The notes: a model not told the origin generated them from the sequence alone. DNA of 64,000 nt from Amycolatopsis sp. NBC_00345 (GCF_036116635.1 NZ_CP107995.1:7068001-7132000); one strand, 5' to 3'. Shown: positions 44,388 through 53,199, numbered from the stretch's first letter. Made by a program: numbers and translations.

Positions 44388-45078
44388 AGAGACGCACCTC
44401 TTCCTCGTGGTGCCGGGCATGCGCCTCGGCGAACAGGTCCAGCGCCGGTGATCCCGGCGCCGGCAGCTCGGCCGGGTCGAGCCCCGCGACGCCGGCGGCG
44501 TGCTCGGACACCCGCCGCACCTCGTCGCCGAGCCGCGCGACCACGGCGTTGACCGCGAAGGGATCCAGGCCCAGCAGCCGGACGGCGGCACTGGCCGGCC
44601 CGCTGACCGCCAGGTACGCCACGGCCATCGCGGCGTCGAACGGCGAACCGCCCGCCACCCCGACCAGCGTGCCGAGGACGATCGGGTGATGCGGCCGGGG
44701 CGTCTCGGCGAGCAGGGCGGTGAGCACCGGCGACGGCCACGCAGCCAGGCCCGCGCGGGCGGTCCCGCGGCCCTGTGCCCGTGACGCCAGGCGCTGCGCG
44801 AACGAGGGCGTGCGCGCATCCAGCTCGGCGTCCAGCCGCCGCCAGTATCCACTGTAGACGCCTCGTGCAGCGGCATGTGTTGACGCCGCGGAGAAAACGG
44901 CGGCGAGCGATCCCGCCGTTCGCAACCGTCCGAAGAGGAATCCCGGCAGGTCGCGTTCGGAAGTCACGAGCTTGCGGCTCACAGCTTCCTCGAGGCCACC
45001 CGAGTGAACGTGCCCGCCGCCGGGGAAGCGCGAGTCGGCGAGTATCAGCGCGGAAAGGTCCATCAGAACAAGCTCCAT
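44377..45078 (-). CDS. ureF: Urease accessory protein UreF
   Basis: A helical chaperone bridging UreD and UreG in the activation complex. The 233-residue sequence has LADSRFPGGGHVHSGGLEEAV near the N-terminus, as in all UreF proteins, and VLGTLVGVAGGSPFDAAMAVAYLAVSG. ATG 45078 overlaps the ureC stop. A second ATG at 45063 lies in an exact 13-base repeat (45059-45071 and 45074-45086) that duplicated the stop-start junction. Either ATG could be used, giving 233 or 228 residues. Confidence 0.92.
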
Positions 45079-46799
45079 CAGAACAAAAAGTACCGTTGGG
45101 CCATCGGCAGTTCGGTCACCGGCTGCGGCTCGATCAGCTCGCCGTCCACGTGCACGGCGAAGCTGTCCGGCTCCACGCGCACGTCCGGCAGAGCGTCGTT
45201 GAGCACCATGTCCGCCTTGGTCCGCGCGCGCATGTTCGACACCGCGACCAGCGGGCGGCGGATGCCGAACCGCTCGGCCAGGCCCGAGCCCAGCGCCTCG
45301 GGCGCCACGAAGTGCAGGCTCGAAGCGGCCGCCACCGCCGGCACGGCCCCGAACATCGGGCGCGCCAGCACCGGCTGCGGCGTCGGGATCGACGCGTTCG
45401 CGTCACCCATCGCCGCGTAGGCCGGGTAACCGCCCTTCAGCACGACGTGCGGCCGGACCCCGAAGAACTTCGGCTCCCACAGCACCAGGTCGGCGAGCTT
45501 GCCGACCTCCACCGAACCGATCTCGGCCTCCATGCCGTGCGCGATGGCCGGGTTGATCGTGTACTTCGCGACGTAGCGGCGGGCGCGCAGGTTGTCGGCC
45601 GCGCCGTCGCCGGGCAGCGCGCCGCGGCGGCGTTTCATCACGTGCGCGGTCTGCCAGGTGCGGATGATCACCTCGCCGATCCGGCCCATGGCCTGCGCGT
45701 CGGAGCTCATCATCGAGATCGCGCCCAGGTCGTGCAGCACGTCTTCGGCGGCGATCGTGGTCGGCCGGATGCGGCTCTCGGCGAACGCGAGGTCCTCGGG
45801 CACCGACGGGTTCAGGTGGTGGCAGACCATCAGCATGTCGAGGTGCTCGTCGAGGGTGTTCGCGGTGTGCGGGCGGGTCGGGTTGGTCGACGAGGGCAGC
45901 ACGTTGGGCAGTCCGACGACCTGGATGATGTCCGGCGCGTGCCCGCCGCCGGCCCCCTCGGTGTGGTACGCGTTGATGGACCGGCCGCCGATGGCGTCCA
46001 CAGTGGACTCCAGGAAGCCGGCCTCGTTGAGCGTGTCGGTGTGGATCGCCACCTGGACGCCGGCCTCGTCGGCCACGGTCAGGCAGGCGTCGATGGCTGC
46101 CGGGGTGGAGCCCCAGTCCTCGTGCAGCTTGAACCCGCCCGCGCCGGCCGCCAGCTGCTCGCGCAGCGCCTCGTGCCGGACGGTGTTCCCCTTGCCCAGC
46201 AACATCACGTTGATCGGGTAACCGTCCATTGCGGACAGCATCCGGCCGAGGTTCCACGCGCCGGGCGTGACGGTGGTGGCCTTCGAGCCCTCGTTCGGCC
46301 CGGTGCCGCCGCCGACCAGCGTGGTCATCCCGGCGGCCAGCGCGGTGTCCACCAGCTGCGGGCAGATGAGGTGCACGTGGCAGTCGACCCCGCCCGCGGT
46401 GAGGATCTTCCCGTTGCCGGCCAGCACCTCCGTCGACGGGCCGATCACCAGCGCCGGGTCCACCCCGTTCATCGTGTCCGGGTTGCCCGCCTTGCCGATG
46501 CCGACGATCCGGCCGTCGCGCACCCCGACGTCGGCCTTCACCACACCCCAGTGGTCGAGGATCACGGCGCCGGTGATGACCAGGTCCGGCGCGCCCTCGG
46601 CCCGGGTGGCCATGCCCTGGCCCATCGACTCGCGGATCACCTTGCCGCCGCCGAAGAGCACTTCGTCGCCCGAGCCGTCCGGGCCCATCGACCGGTCTTC
46701 GGTCACCTCGATCAGCAAGTCGGTGTCGGCGAGCCGGATCCGGTCGCCGGTGGTCGGCCCGAACAACTCGGCATAACGGGCGCGGTCGATCTGCGGCAT
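45078..46799 (-). CDS. ureC: Urease alpha subunit
   Basis: The catalytic subunit, hydrolysing urea to ammonia and carbamate with a dinickel centre. It has 573 residues, the family norm. The nickel ligands are visible in GGVDCHVHLICPQ (HxH), the carbamylated lysine in AGGFKLHEDWGSTP (about K220), NAYHTEGAGGGHAPDI, and MSSDAQAMGR. The active-site flap MVCHHLNPSVPEDLAFAESRIRP is complete. It lies in the order ureA-ureB-ureC with two- to eleven-base gaps. All active-site residues I can check are present. Confidence 0.97.
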   Translation of the reverse strand: MPQIDRARYAELFGPTTGDRIRLADTDLLIEVTEDRSMGPDGSGDEVLFGGGKVIRESMGQGMATRAEGAPDLVITGAVILDHWGVVKADVGVRDGRIVGIGKAGNPDTMNGVDPALVIGPSTEVLAGNGKILTAGGVDCHVHLICPQLVDTALAAGMTTLVGGGTGPNEGSKATTVTPGAWNLGRMLSAMDGYPINVMLLGKGNTVRHEALREQLAAGAGGFKLHEDWGSTPAAIDACLTVADEAGVQVAIHTDTLNEAGFLESTVDAIGGRSINAYHTEGAGGGHAPDIIQVVGLPNVLPSSTNPTRPHTANTLDEHLDMLMVCHHLNPSVPEDLAFAESRIRPTTIAAEDVLHDLGAISMMSSDAQAMGRIGEVIIRTWQTAHVMKRRRGALPGDGAADNLRARRYVAKYTINPAIAHGMEAEIGSVEVGKLADLVLWEPKFFGVRPHVVLKGGYPAYAAMGDANASIPTPQPVLARPMFGAVPAVAAASSLHFVAPEALGSGLAERFGIRRPLVAVSNMRARTKADMVLNDALPDVRVEPDSFAVHVDGELIEPQPVTELPMAQRYFLF

Positions 46800-46802
46800 C
46801 GG

Positions 46803-47108
46803 CTAGAACTCCCCAGCGTGTTCGGAGCGTAGTCCCGGCACCCGCCGGGCCCCGTGGAGCGGAACCAGGTCCACTTCGCGCTCGACGCCCGGTTCGAAGC
46901 GCACGGACGTGCCGGCGGGGACGTCGAGCCGGTGCCCGCGCGCGGCGTCGCGGTCGAACTCCAGCCCGGGGTTCACCGCCGCGAAATGGTAGTGCGAACC
47001 GACCTGCACGGGCCGGTCGCCGAGGTTGCGCACGATCAGCCGGACCCGCACGCGTCCGGGGTTCAGCTCCACCGGCTCGTCGCCGGGAATGATCTCGCCT
47101 GGCCGCAC
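46803..47108 (-). CDS. ureB: Urease beta subunit
   Basis: The small structural subunit of the urease trimer. The 101-residue sequence RVRPGEIIPGDEPVELNPGR, VGSHYHFAAVNPGLEFDRDAARGHRLDVPAGTSVRFEPG-type core and the end RVPGLRSEHAG match UreB. The GTG at 47108 is chosen over GTG 47114 because an AGGAGG site, overlapping the ureA stop, has correct spacing to the former. Confidence 0.95.
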   Translation of the reverse strand: MRPGEIIPGDEPVELNPGRVRVRLIVRNLGDRPVQVGSHYHFAAVNPGLEFDRDAARGHRLDVPAGTSVRFEPGVEREVDLVPLHGARRVPGLRSEHAGEF

Positions 47109-47119
47109 TCGCACGCCTC

Positions 47120-47422
47120 CTAGACGATCGGGTCGTGCACGGTGACGAGCTTCGTGCCGTCCGGGAAAGTGGCTTCCACCTGCACGGAGTCGACCATCTC
47201 CGGCACCCCGCCGAGCACCTGCGCGCGGCCGAGCACCGTGCGCCCGCTCGTCACCAGCTCGCTGACCGTGCGCCCGTCGCGGGCGCCTTCGAGCACGTGG
47301 TCGGTGATCAGCGCGACGGCCTCGGGGTAATTGAGCAGCACACCACGGTCCAGCCGCCGGCGGGCCACGTCGGCCGCGACGTGGACCAGCAGCTTGTCGC
47401 GTTCCTGGGGGCTGAGGTGCAT
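47120..47422 (-). CDS. ureA: Urease gamma subunit
   Basis: The 100-residue small subunit, first gene of the operon. MHLSPQERDKLLVHVAADVARRRLDRGVLLNYPEAVALI-type sequence and the end VEATFPDGTKLVTVHDPIV are unmistakable UreA. It opens ureABCFGD, a full set except for ureE. The promoter should lie in the 304 bases shared with the divergent citA. Confidence 0.96.
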   Translation of the reverse strand: MHLSPQERDKLLVHVAADVARRRLDRGVLLNYPEAVALITDHVLEGARDGRTVSELVTSGRTVLGRAQVLGGVPEMVDSVQVEATFPDGTKLVTVHDPIV

Positions 47423-47726
47423 GGGCTAGGTCTATCACCGCGCGGGTGCGCGCGCCCGTTCCCGAAACACAGGATTTACCTTCGGTACACCGGCCGTCCG
47501 CCGCCGCGGTCACAGCCCGTTGCCGGAGAACTTGCTGCAAGTGAGCTGCCTGGACTGAATCGTTCTCGTAATCGTGACCGAAACCACCACATCTTTCATT
47601 GCCCGGGGGCCCGCGGAGGGGCAAGGTTTGTCCAACCGTGCGATGAGGCGCGCCAACGCCAGCGTGTATCCCGTCCGCGCGAGTACGACCAAGCCGGGGA
47701 AATGCGCATCGAAAGGTTTTGCGAGA
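47423..47726. promoter_or_regulatory. 304-base divergent region of ureA and citA, with inverted repeat ACTTGC-T-GCAAGT
   Basis: There is no supported gene. The perfect 6-base inverted repeat ACTTGC-T-GCAAGT (47530-47542) lies about 185 bases before the citA start and loosely resembles TTGC...GCAA sites of the RamB/PrpR class known to control citrate and acetate genes in other actinobacteria. Both promoters must be here. An open frame upstream of GTG 47727 runs through the region (from 47574) but has no citrate-synthase resemblance. Confidence 0.4.
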
Positions 47727-48872
47727 GTGACAACCTCCACTATCAGCAAGACGGGTTCCGACCAAGCCGACGACGGGTTCCGACCGGGCCTTGAAGGCGT
47801 GGTCGCTTTCCGAACCGAAATCGCCGAACCCGACCGGGACGGCGGGGCGCTGCGGTATCGCGGCGTCGACATCGAGGACCTCGCCGGCAAGGTGACCTTC
47901 GGTGACGTATGGGCCCTTCTGGTCGACGGCCGCTTCGGCCACAGCCTCCCGCCGGCCGAGCCGTTCCCGCTGCCGGTGCACACCGGTGACGTGCGCGTGG
48001 ACGTCCAGTCCGCGCTCGCCATGCTGGCGCCGATCTGGGGTTACCGGCCGCTGCTCGACATCAGCGACGAGGAGGCCCGCGAGCAGCTCGCGCGCGCTTC
48101 CGTGATGGCGCTGTCCTACGTCGCCCAGTCCGCGCGCGGAATCAGCCAGCCGGCCGTCCCGCAGGCGCGGGTCGACGAAGCCGCGTCCATCACCGAGCGC
48201 TTCATGGTCCGCTGGCGCGGCGAGCCGGACCCGGACCACGTCCGCGCGCTGGACGCCTACTGGGTTTCCGCGGCCGAGCACGGCCTCAACGCCTCCACCT
48301 TCACCGCCCGCGTGATCGCCTCGACCGGCGCCGACGTCGCGGCCGCGATGTCGGGCGCGATCGGCGCGATGTCGGGACCGCTGCACGGCGGCGCCCCCGC
48401 GCGCGTGCTGCCGATGATCGAAGAGGTCGAGCGCACCGATGACGCGCGCGGCCTGGTCAAGGGCATCCTCGACCGCAAGGAACGGCTGATGGGCTTCGGG
48501 CACCGCGTGTACCGCGCGGAGGACCCGCGCGCCCGCGTGCTTCGCCGTACCTGCAAGGAACTCGGCGCGGAGCGCTACGAGGTGGCGGCTGCGCTGGAGC
48601 AGGCGGCCCTGGCCGAGCTGCGCGAGCGGCGCCCGGATCACCCCATCGAGACCAACGTGGAGTTCTGGGCCGCGGTGATCCTGGACTTCGCCAAGGTGCC
48701 GCCGCACATGATGCCGGCGATGTTCTCCTCCGCCCGCACCGCGGGCTGGGCCGCGCACATCCTGGAGCAGAAGCGGACCGGGCGGCTCGTGCGCCCGTCG
48801 GCGAAGTACGTCGGCCCCGAGCCGCGTAAGCCCGAGGACGTCGAGGGCTGGGAAAGCGTCACCAAGCACTGA
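47727..48872 (+). CDS. citA: Second citrate synthase (CitA type)
   Basis: A paralogous citrate/2-methylcitrate synthase of 381 residues, lacking the N-terminal beta domain of GltA. VVAFRTEIAEPDRDGGALRYRGVDIEDL opens the conserved part. Catalytic residues are expected in MSGPLHGGAPARVLPM, LMGFGHRVYRAEDPRARVL and ETNVEFWAAVILDFAKVP. The sequence is close, from memory, to mycobacterial CitA (Rv0889c). GTG 47727 is preferred to an ORF start at 47574, whose extra 51 residues look non-family. It is divergent from the urease operon and convergent on a TetR gene, with two palindromes between. Confidence 0.92.
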   Translation: MTTSTISKTGSDQADDGFRPGLEGVVAFRTEIAEPDRDGGALRYRGVDIEDLAGKVTFGDVWALLVDGRFGHSLPPAEPFPLPVHTGDVRVDVQSALAMLAPIWGYRPLLDISDEEAREQLARASVMALSYVAQSARGISQPAVPQARVDEAASITERFMVRWRGEPDPDHVRALDAYWVSAAEHGLNASTFTARVIASTGADVAAAMSGAIGAMSGPLHGGAPARVLPMIEEVERTDDARGLVKGILDRKERLMGFGHRVYRAEDPRARVLRRTCKELGAERYEVAAALEQAALAELRERRPDHPIETNVEFWAAVILDFAKVPPHMMPAMFSSARTAGWAAHILEQKRTGRLVRPSAKYVGPEPRKPEDVEGWESVTKH

Positions 48873-48883
48873 CACCCGTTGAG

Positions 48884-48934
48884 CCGTTAAGGCCTCCTTA
48901 CCCGCGTTCCACGCGGGTAAGGAGGCCTTAACGG
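48884..48934. terminator. Palindrome, TTAAGGCCTCCTTACCCGCG family, copy 2
   Basis: Perfect 24-base arms with centre TCC, starting 12 bases after the citA stop. The arms are identical to copies 1 and 3. It is the first of two palindromes between convergent genes. Confidence 0.78.
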
Positions 48935-48946
48935 CGTCCAGGGTCC

Positions 48947-48997
48947 CCCTGAAGGCCACCATGAGGGACCTCTATGCCCTCATGGTGGCCTTCAGGG
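48947..48997. terminator. Palindrome, GAAGGCCACC family, copy 2
   Basis: Perfect 21-base arms (48947-48967, 48977-48997) with a 9-base loop. They differ from the copy at 4450 by one base per arm (ATGAGGG for TTGAGGG), compensated in the opposite arm. It lies 3 bases before the stop of the convergent TetR gene. Confidence 0.78.
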
Positions 48998-48999
48998 CA

Positions 49000-49614
49000 T
49001 CAACGCGTCAGGGCAGCGGGCACGCTGGGGTCGTGGGCCGCGGTCGCCGACAGCATCGCGGTGAGCTGGTCGACGAGCCAGCCGTCGAGCGATTCCCGCG
49101 GCACCGTGCGTTCCTGCAGCCAGGAAAGCAACGCGCCTTCGACGACCGCCGTCCAGCAGCGCAGGGTCAGCAGCAGCAACGGGGACGGCTCGGTGATGAC
49201 GAGCGCGTCCAGGATCAGCTCCACCGCGCGGTTGCGGACCTCGTCGATCGCCGCGTCGGTCTCGGACGTCGCGATCACGGAACCGCTGCGCAGCAACGCG
49301 ACGTAGCCCGCGCGGTAGTGGTCGGCGACGTCGACCAGCCCGCGCACGGCGGCGCGCAGCCGCTCCGGCGGTGACCCCTCCTCCAGGCCGGCGAGACCGT
49401 CGACGAGGCCGACGGTCACCGTCCGCAGCGCCTCGACCTGCAGCTCGCGCAGGCTGGAGAAGTACCGGTAGAACAGCGGCCGCGACACCATGGCGCGCGC
49501 GATGATGTCGTCCACCGTCACCAGCTCCGGCGCGCGACTGCCGAACAGGTCCAGCGCCGCGGCGATCAGCTCGTCGCGCCGGGCCTCACGCGACATCCGG
49601 CGCGGCCGGCTCAC
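49000..49614 (-). CDS. TetR/AcrR regulator, coupled to the EphD-like gene
   Basis: A 204-residue regulator with the helix-turn-helix VTVDDIIARAMVSRPLFYRYFSSLRELQVEAL at about residues 32-63. GTG 49614 overlaps the stop of the hydrolase/SDR fusion (GTGA), giving a two-gene operon in which it probably controls its own promoter upstream of the fusion gene. An ATG at 49596 is an alternative start. The ligand is unknown. Confidence 0.88.
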   Translation of the reverse strand: MSRPRRMSREARRDELIAAALDLFGSRAPELVTVDDIIARAMVSRPLFYRYFSSLRELQVEALRTVTVGLVDGLAGLEEGSPPERLRAAVRGLVDVADHYRAGYVALLRSGSVIATSETDAAIDEVRNRAVELILDALVITEPSPLLLLTLRCWTAVVEGALLSWLQERTVPRESLDGWLVDQLTAMLSATAAHDPSVPAALTR

Positions 49615-51332
49615 GGGGTCATGTCCAGCTTCGCCGCCGCGCGCAGCAGACCCGGCGTCAGGCGCGAAAGCACCAGCGCCGCTTTGGCTTCCGGAGTGGA
49701 CGGCTGGATCGCGACGTCCTTCTCCACCGCGCGCAGGATGTCGCGCGCGACCTTCTCCGGCCCGAACCCGCGCCGCGCGTAGAGCTTCGTGGACGCCTTC
49801 TGCCGCCGGCTCTCCTCGGCGGCGTCGACCCCGACGAACCGCGTGGTGTTGGTGATGTTCGTCTGCACCAGCCCCGGGCAGACGGCGGTGACGCCGATGC
49901 CGTCGGCGGCCAGCTCGGCGCGCAGCCCGACGCTCAGCGTGAGCACCGCGGCCTTCGTCGTGCCGTACGCGGTGAGGATCTTCGACGGCAGGTACGCGGC
50001 GGCCGAGGCGAGGTTGACGATCTGGCCGCCCTCCGCGCGTTCCTTCAGCATCGGCGCGAAGGCGCGGCAGCCGTGGATCACGCCCCACAGGTTGACGTCG
50101 ATCACCTTCTCCCAGTCCGCCAGCGAGGTGTCGAGGAACGGCCCGGACATGCCGATGCCCGCGTTGTTCACCACGATGTCCGGCACGCCGAACTCCGTGC
50201 GCACCTGCTCGGCGAAGCGCGTGACGGCCTCGCCGTCCGAAGAGTCCACTGTGTACTCACCAGCGGTGACACCGCGCTCCCGCAGCAGCTTCGCCGTTTC
50301 CAGTGCGGCGGCGGAGTTGATGTCGGTGACCACCACGTCCGCCCCCTCGTCGGCGAACGCCAGCGCGGTGGCGCGGCCGATACCGCTGCCCGCGCCGGTG
50401 ACCACGACCAGTTTGTGCGCGAACCGGCCGCGTTTCTCCCCGACGCGCGCCCGCTTCAGCGCGCGGGACTCGTCGCCGCCCTCGGCGTACTCGATCAGCT
50501 CAGCCGCCGCGCCGGCGATCACGTCCGGCCGGCTGCGCGTGACCCAGTGCGAGCCGGTGATCCGCCGCACCCGCAGGTCCGGCGCCCAGCGCTCGACCTC
50601 CGTCTGCAGCGGCGTGGTGACGTACGCGTCGCCGGACGGGGCGAGCACCTGCACCGGGACTTCCGCGGCCCGCGGGACCGGGCGGGTCAGCCTCGTCATC
50701 ATGTTGGCGCGGTAGAGCTTCAGCCCGTGGATGCCGTCGAGCGTCGACGGCGGGGCCTCGGCCGGCTCGAGCCTGCCGATCATCGCCCGCATGAAACCGG
50801 TGCGCCACAACAGCTCCGGCACCACCGGGAGCTGGAAGAACAGGATGTAGCCGGAGTGCAGGAACTGGCGCACGGCATGTCCGAGCCGCTTCGGCGACGG
50901 CCGGCTCAGCTGCGCGCGGAACCACGCGCCGGCGTGGTCGAGGCTCGGGCCGGAGATCGAGGTGAACGACGCGATGCGGCCGCGCAGCTCGTCGCCGGTG
51001 ACCGCGTGCCAGGTCTGGATCGAGCCCCAGTCGTGCGCGAGCAGGTGCACCTTGCCGGTCGGCTGCACCGCGTCGACCACGGCGGCGAGGTCCGAGGCGA
51101 GCTGGTCGAGGCGATAGGCGGCGCGGCTGCGGGGCTTGTCGGACTCGCCCGCGCCGCGCACGTCGTAGACCACGACGCGGTGGCGGCGGCCCAGCTCGGC
51201 GGCCACTCCGTCCCACATCGAGCCGTTGTCCGGATAGCCGTGCACGAGCACGACCGTGGGCCCGTCCGCGGCACCGGTCACGCGGACCGAGAGGCGGACA
51301 CCGTCACTGGCGGTCACCTGCTTGTGAGACAT
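49611..51332 (-). CDS. Alpha/beta-hydrolase fused to short-chain dehydrogenase (EphD-like)
   Basis: A 573-residue two-domain enzyme. Residues 1-285 form an epoxide-hydrolase-type alpha/beta hydrolase, with VLVHGYPDNGSMWDG and the nucleophile elbow LLAHDWGSIQTW (D101). Residues 300-573 form an SDR, with TGAGSGIGRATALAFADEG, VNNAGIGMSGPFLDTS and YGTTKAAVLTLS (Tyr-Lys pair). The same fusion order and length occur in mycobacterial EphD (Rv2214c), linked there to mycolate modification. Pseudonocardiaceae of the Amycolatopsis type are thought to lack mycolates, so the substrate here is probably another lipid or epoxide. The ATG at 51332 has no ribosome-binding site and may be leaderless. Confidence 0.88.
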   Translation of the reverse strand: MSHKQVTASDGVRLSVRVTGAADGPTVVLVHGYPDNGSMWDGVAAELGRRHRVVVYDVRGAGESDKPRSRAAYRLDQLASDLAAVVDAVQPTGKVHLLAHDWGSIQTWHAVTGDELRGRIASFTSISGPSLDHAGAWFRAQLSRPSPKRLGHAVRQFLHSGYILFFQLPVVPELLWRTGFMRAMIGRLEPAEAPPSTLDGIHGLKLYRANMMTRLTRPVPRAAEVPVQVLAPSGDAYVTTPLQTEVERWAPDLRVRRITGSHWVTRSRPDVIAGAAAELIEYAEGGDESRALKRARVGEKRGRFAHKLVVVTGAGSGIGRATALAFADEGADVVVTDINSAAALETAKLLRERGVTAGEYTVDSSDGEAVTRFAEQVRTEFGVPDIVVNNAGIGMSGPFLDTSLADWEKVIDVNLWGVIHGCRAFAPMLKERAEGGQIVNLASAAAYLPSKILTAYGTTKAAVLTLSVGLRAELAADGIGVTAVCPGLVQTNITNTTRFVGVDAAEESRRQKASTKLYARRGFGPEKVARDILRAVEKDVAIQPSTPEAKAALVLSRLTPGLLRAAAKLDMTP

Positions 51333-51334
51333 TC

Positions 51335-51357
51335 TGTCATGTTAGACAACTTGTCAA
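51335..51357. promoter_or_regulatory. TGTC/GACA inverted repeats at the EphD-like gene start
   Basis: TGTC-N6-GACA (51335-51348) and the palindrome GACAA-C-TTGTC (51345-51355) overlap within 23 bases directly upstream of the start codon. On the minus strand this includes TTGACA as a possible -35. It is the natural candidate for the operator of the downstream TetR. Confidence 0.55.
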
Positions 51358-51470
51358 CAACGTGGTTCACCTCAGTGGCGGTTCCGCTTCGGCGGGTGTT
51401 CATGAGTCGGCGGGTTTTTCCTGTTCATGACGGTGTTTTCGCTGGTTCCACGGGAAACCATGACACTGTT

Positions 51471-51488
51471 GTCCACCGTTCGGTGGAC
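51471..51488. promoter_or_regulatory. Hairpin GTCCACCG-TT-CGGTGGAC upstream of the DrrA-like gene
   Basis: Perfect 8-base arms with a 2-base centre, 60 bases before the ABC ATPase start. It could be an operator, possibly for the response regulator encoded in this operon, or a leader hairpin. Confidence 0.4.
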
Positions 51489-51547
51489 AGCCGGATTCCA
51501 CTGGCCGGACGTCCCGCGGCACCGATCCGTGACCGCAGACTCAAACC

Positions 51548-52387
51548 ATGACCACAGCAGTGAGAGTGCGCGGACTGCGCAAGGAGTACCCGGGGCACCT
51601 CGCCGTGGCCGGGCTCGACCTGGACATCCACCAGGGCGAGGTGTTCGCGCTCCTCGGACCGAACGGCGCGGGCAAGACGACCACCGTCGAGATCCTGGAG
51701 GGGCACCGGCAGCGCACGGCAGGCGAGGCCGACGTGCTCGGCGAGGACCCGGGCAAGGCCGGCCGCGCGTGGCGGTCGCGGATCGGCATCGTGCTGCAGA
51801 CGGCGACCGACGCCGCCGAGCTGAGCGTGGTGGAAACCGTGCGGCACTTCGCGAAGTACTACCCGAACCCGCGGGACGCGGAGGAGGTGATCGAGAAGGT
51901 CGGCCTCACCGAAAAGGCGGGGGCCCGCGTGAAGTCGCTGTCCGGCGGGCAACGGCGGCGCGTGGACGTCGCGCTCGGCATCATCGGCCGTCCCGAACTG
52001 CTGTTCCTGGACGAGCCGACGACCGGCTTCGACCCCGAGGCCCGGCGCCAGTTCTGGGCGCTGATCAACAACCTGGCGGGTGAGGGCACCACCATCCTGC
52101 TCACCACGCACTACCTCGACGAGGTCGAGGCGCTCGCCGACCGGCTCGTGGTGATCGCGCGGGGCGAGATCGTCGCGGACGGGACCCCGGAGACGCTCGG
52201 GGGCCGCGGCCACGCCGAGGCCACCGTGCGGTGGACCGACGAACGCGGGGAGCACGTGGAGCGCACCGCGTTCCCGACCAAGGTCGTCAACGAGCTGTCC
52301 GGCGGGAGCAGGGAGCTCGCCGGCCTGACCGTGACGCGGCCGAGCCTGGAGGACGTTTACCTGAACCTGATCGGAGAGAAGTTGTGA
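51548..52387 (+). CDS. ABC transporter ATPase, DrrA-type
   Basis: A 279-residue ATPase of a drug or lipid exporter. It has Walker A GPNGAGKTTTVEILEGH, the Q-loop VLQTATDA, the signature LSGGQRRRVDVALG, Walker B LLFLDEPTTGFDPEARR and the H-loop TTHYLDE. The ILEGHRQR segment is characteristic of actinobacterial antibiotic-exporter ATPases. Its C-terminal part (HVERTAFPTKVV...PSLEDVYLNLIG) is the usual DrrA extension. It overlaps the permease start by four bases. Confidence 0.93.
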   Translation: MTTAVRVRGLRKEYPGHLAVAGLDLDIHQGEVFALLGPNGAGKTTTVEILEGHRQRTAGEADVLGEDPGKAGRAWRSRIGIVLQTATDAAELSVVETVRHFAKYYPNPRDAEEVIEKVGLTEKAGARVKSLSGGQRRRVDVALGIIGRPELLFLDEPTTGFDPEARRQFWALINNLAGEGTTILLTTHYLDEVEALADRLVVIARGEIVADGTPETLGGRGHAEATVRWTDERGEHVERTAFPTKVVNELSGGSRELAGLTVTRPSLEDVYLNLIGEKL

Positions 52388-53199
52388 CCGCCACCCTCGC
52401 CCTGCCGGGCACGTTCGGCCTCGGGCTCGCCCGCGGCGGCGCCGAGCTGCGCCAGTTCTTCCGCAACAAGGAGCAGGTGGTCTTCACCTTCTCGCTGCCC
52501 GCCGTGCTGATGATCCTGCTCGGGTCCATTCTGGACGGTCCGACCGGGCAGCCCGGCGTCTCGGCGGGGCAGCTGCTCGCGGCCGGGATGATCGGCTCGG
52601 GCATCGTGTCGACGTCGTTCAACAGCGTCGGCATCGGCATGGCGGCCGACCGCGAGATGGGCGCGCTGAAGCGGCTGCACGGCACGCCGATGCCGCCGGC
52701 GTCGTACTTCATCGGCAAGATGATCATGGTGGCCGTCACGAGCGTGGCGCAGACGGTGCTGATGGCGGCGGTCGCGATGCTGCTGTTCGGCCTGCAGCTG
52801 CCGAGCGACCCGGTCAAGTGGCTGACGCTGGTGTGGGTGCTGCTGCTGGGGATCGTCTCGTGCACGCTGCTGGGCATCTCGATCAGCTCGCTCACCCGCA
52901 CGGCGACCGGTACGGTGGCCGTGGTGCAGCTGGTGTACCTGGTGCTGCAGTTCATTTCCGGGGTGTTCGTCACGCCCATCACCCACCTGCCGAAGATCAT
53001 GGTGGACATCGCGTCGTTCTTCCCGCTCAAATGGATCTGCCAGGGCTTCCGCTCGGTGTTCCTGCCGGCGGACGCCGCGACGCAGGAGATGGCGGGGTCG
53101 TGGGAACTTCCGATGGTGGCGCTGGTGCTGGTGGCGTGGTGCGTGGCCGGGCTGGTGCTGGCGAGGCTGACCTTCCGGTGGACGAACGAAAAGCCGTGA
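52384..53199 (+). CDS. ABC-2 type permease, DrrB-like
   Basis: The 271-residue membrane partner of the preceding ATPase, with six helices. FRNKEQVVFTFSLPAVLMILLGSI near the N-terminus, KRLHGTPMPPASYFIGKMIM and GVFVTPITHLPKIMVDIASFFPLKW are typical of ABC-2 exporters. The GTG at 52384 overlaps the ATPase stop, and its own stop overlaps the sensor kinase start. The four genes therefore form one operon in which a two-component system is built into the exporter unit. Confidence 0.92.
   Translation: MTATLALPGTFGLGLARGGAELRQFFRNKEQVVFTFSLPAVLMILLGSILDGPTGQPGVSAGQLLAAGMIGSGIVSTSFNSVGIGMAADREMGALKRLHGTPMPPASYFIGKMIMVAVTSVAQTVLMAAVAMLLFGLQLPSDPVKWLTLVWVLLLGIVSCTLLGISISSLTRTATGTVAVVQLVYLVLQFISGVFVTPITHLPKIMVDIASFFPLKWICQGFRSVFLPADAATQEMAGSWELPMVALVLVAWCVAGLVLARLTFRWTNEKP

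Noticed and set aside
47574..47726. N-terminal extension of citA from 47574
   Set aside because: The 51 extra residues do not resemble citrate synthases, whose conserved part begins after GTG 47727.
46803..48962. A 719-codon open frame on the minus strand running across citA and ureB
   Set aside because: Only its last hundred codons (ureB) resemble a protein. The rest is antisense to citA, with the Arg/Gly/Ala-rich composition typical of GC-rich shadow frames.
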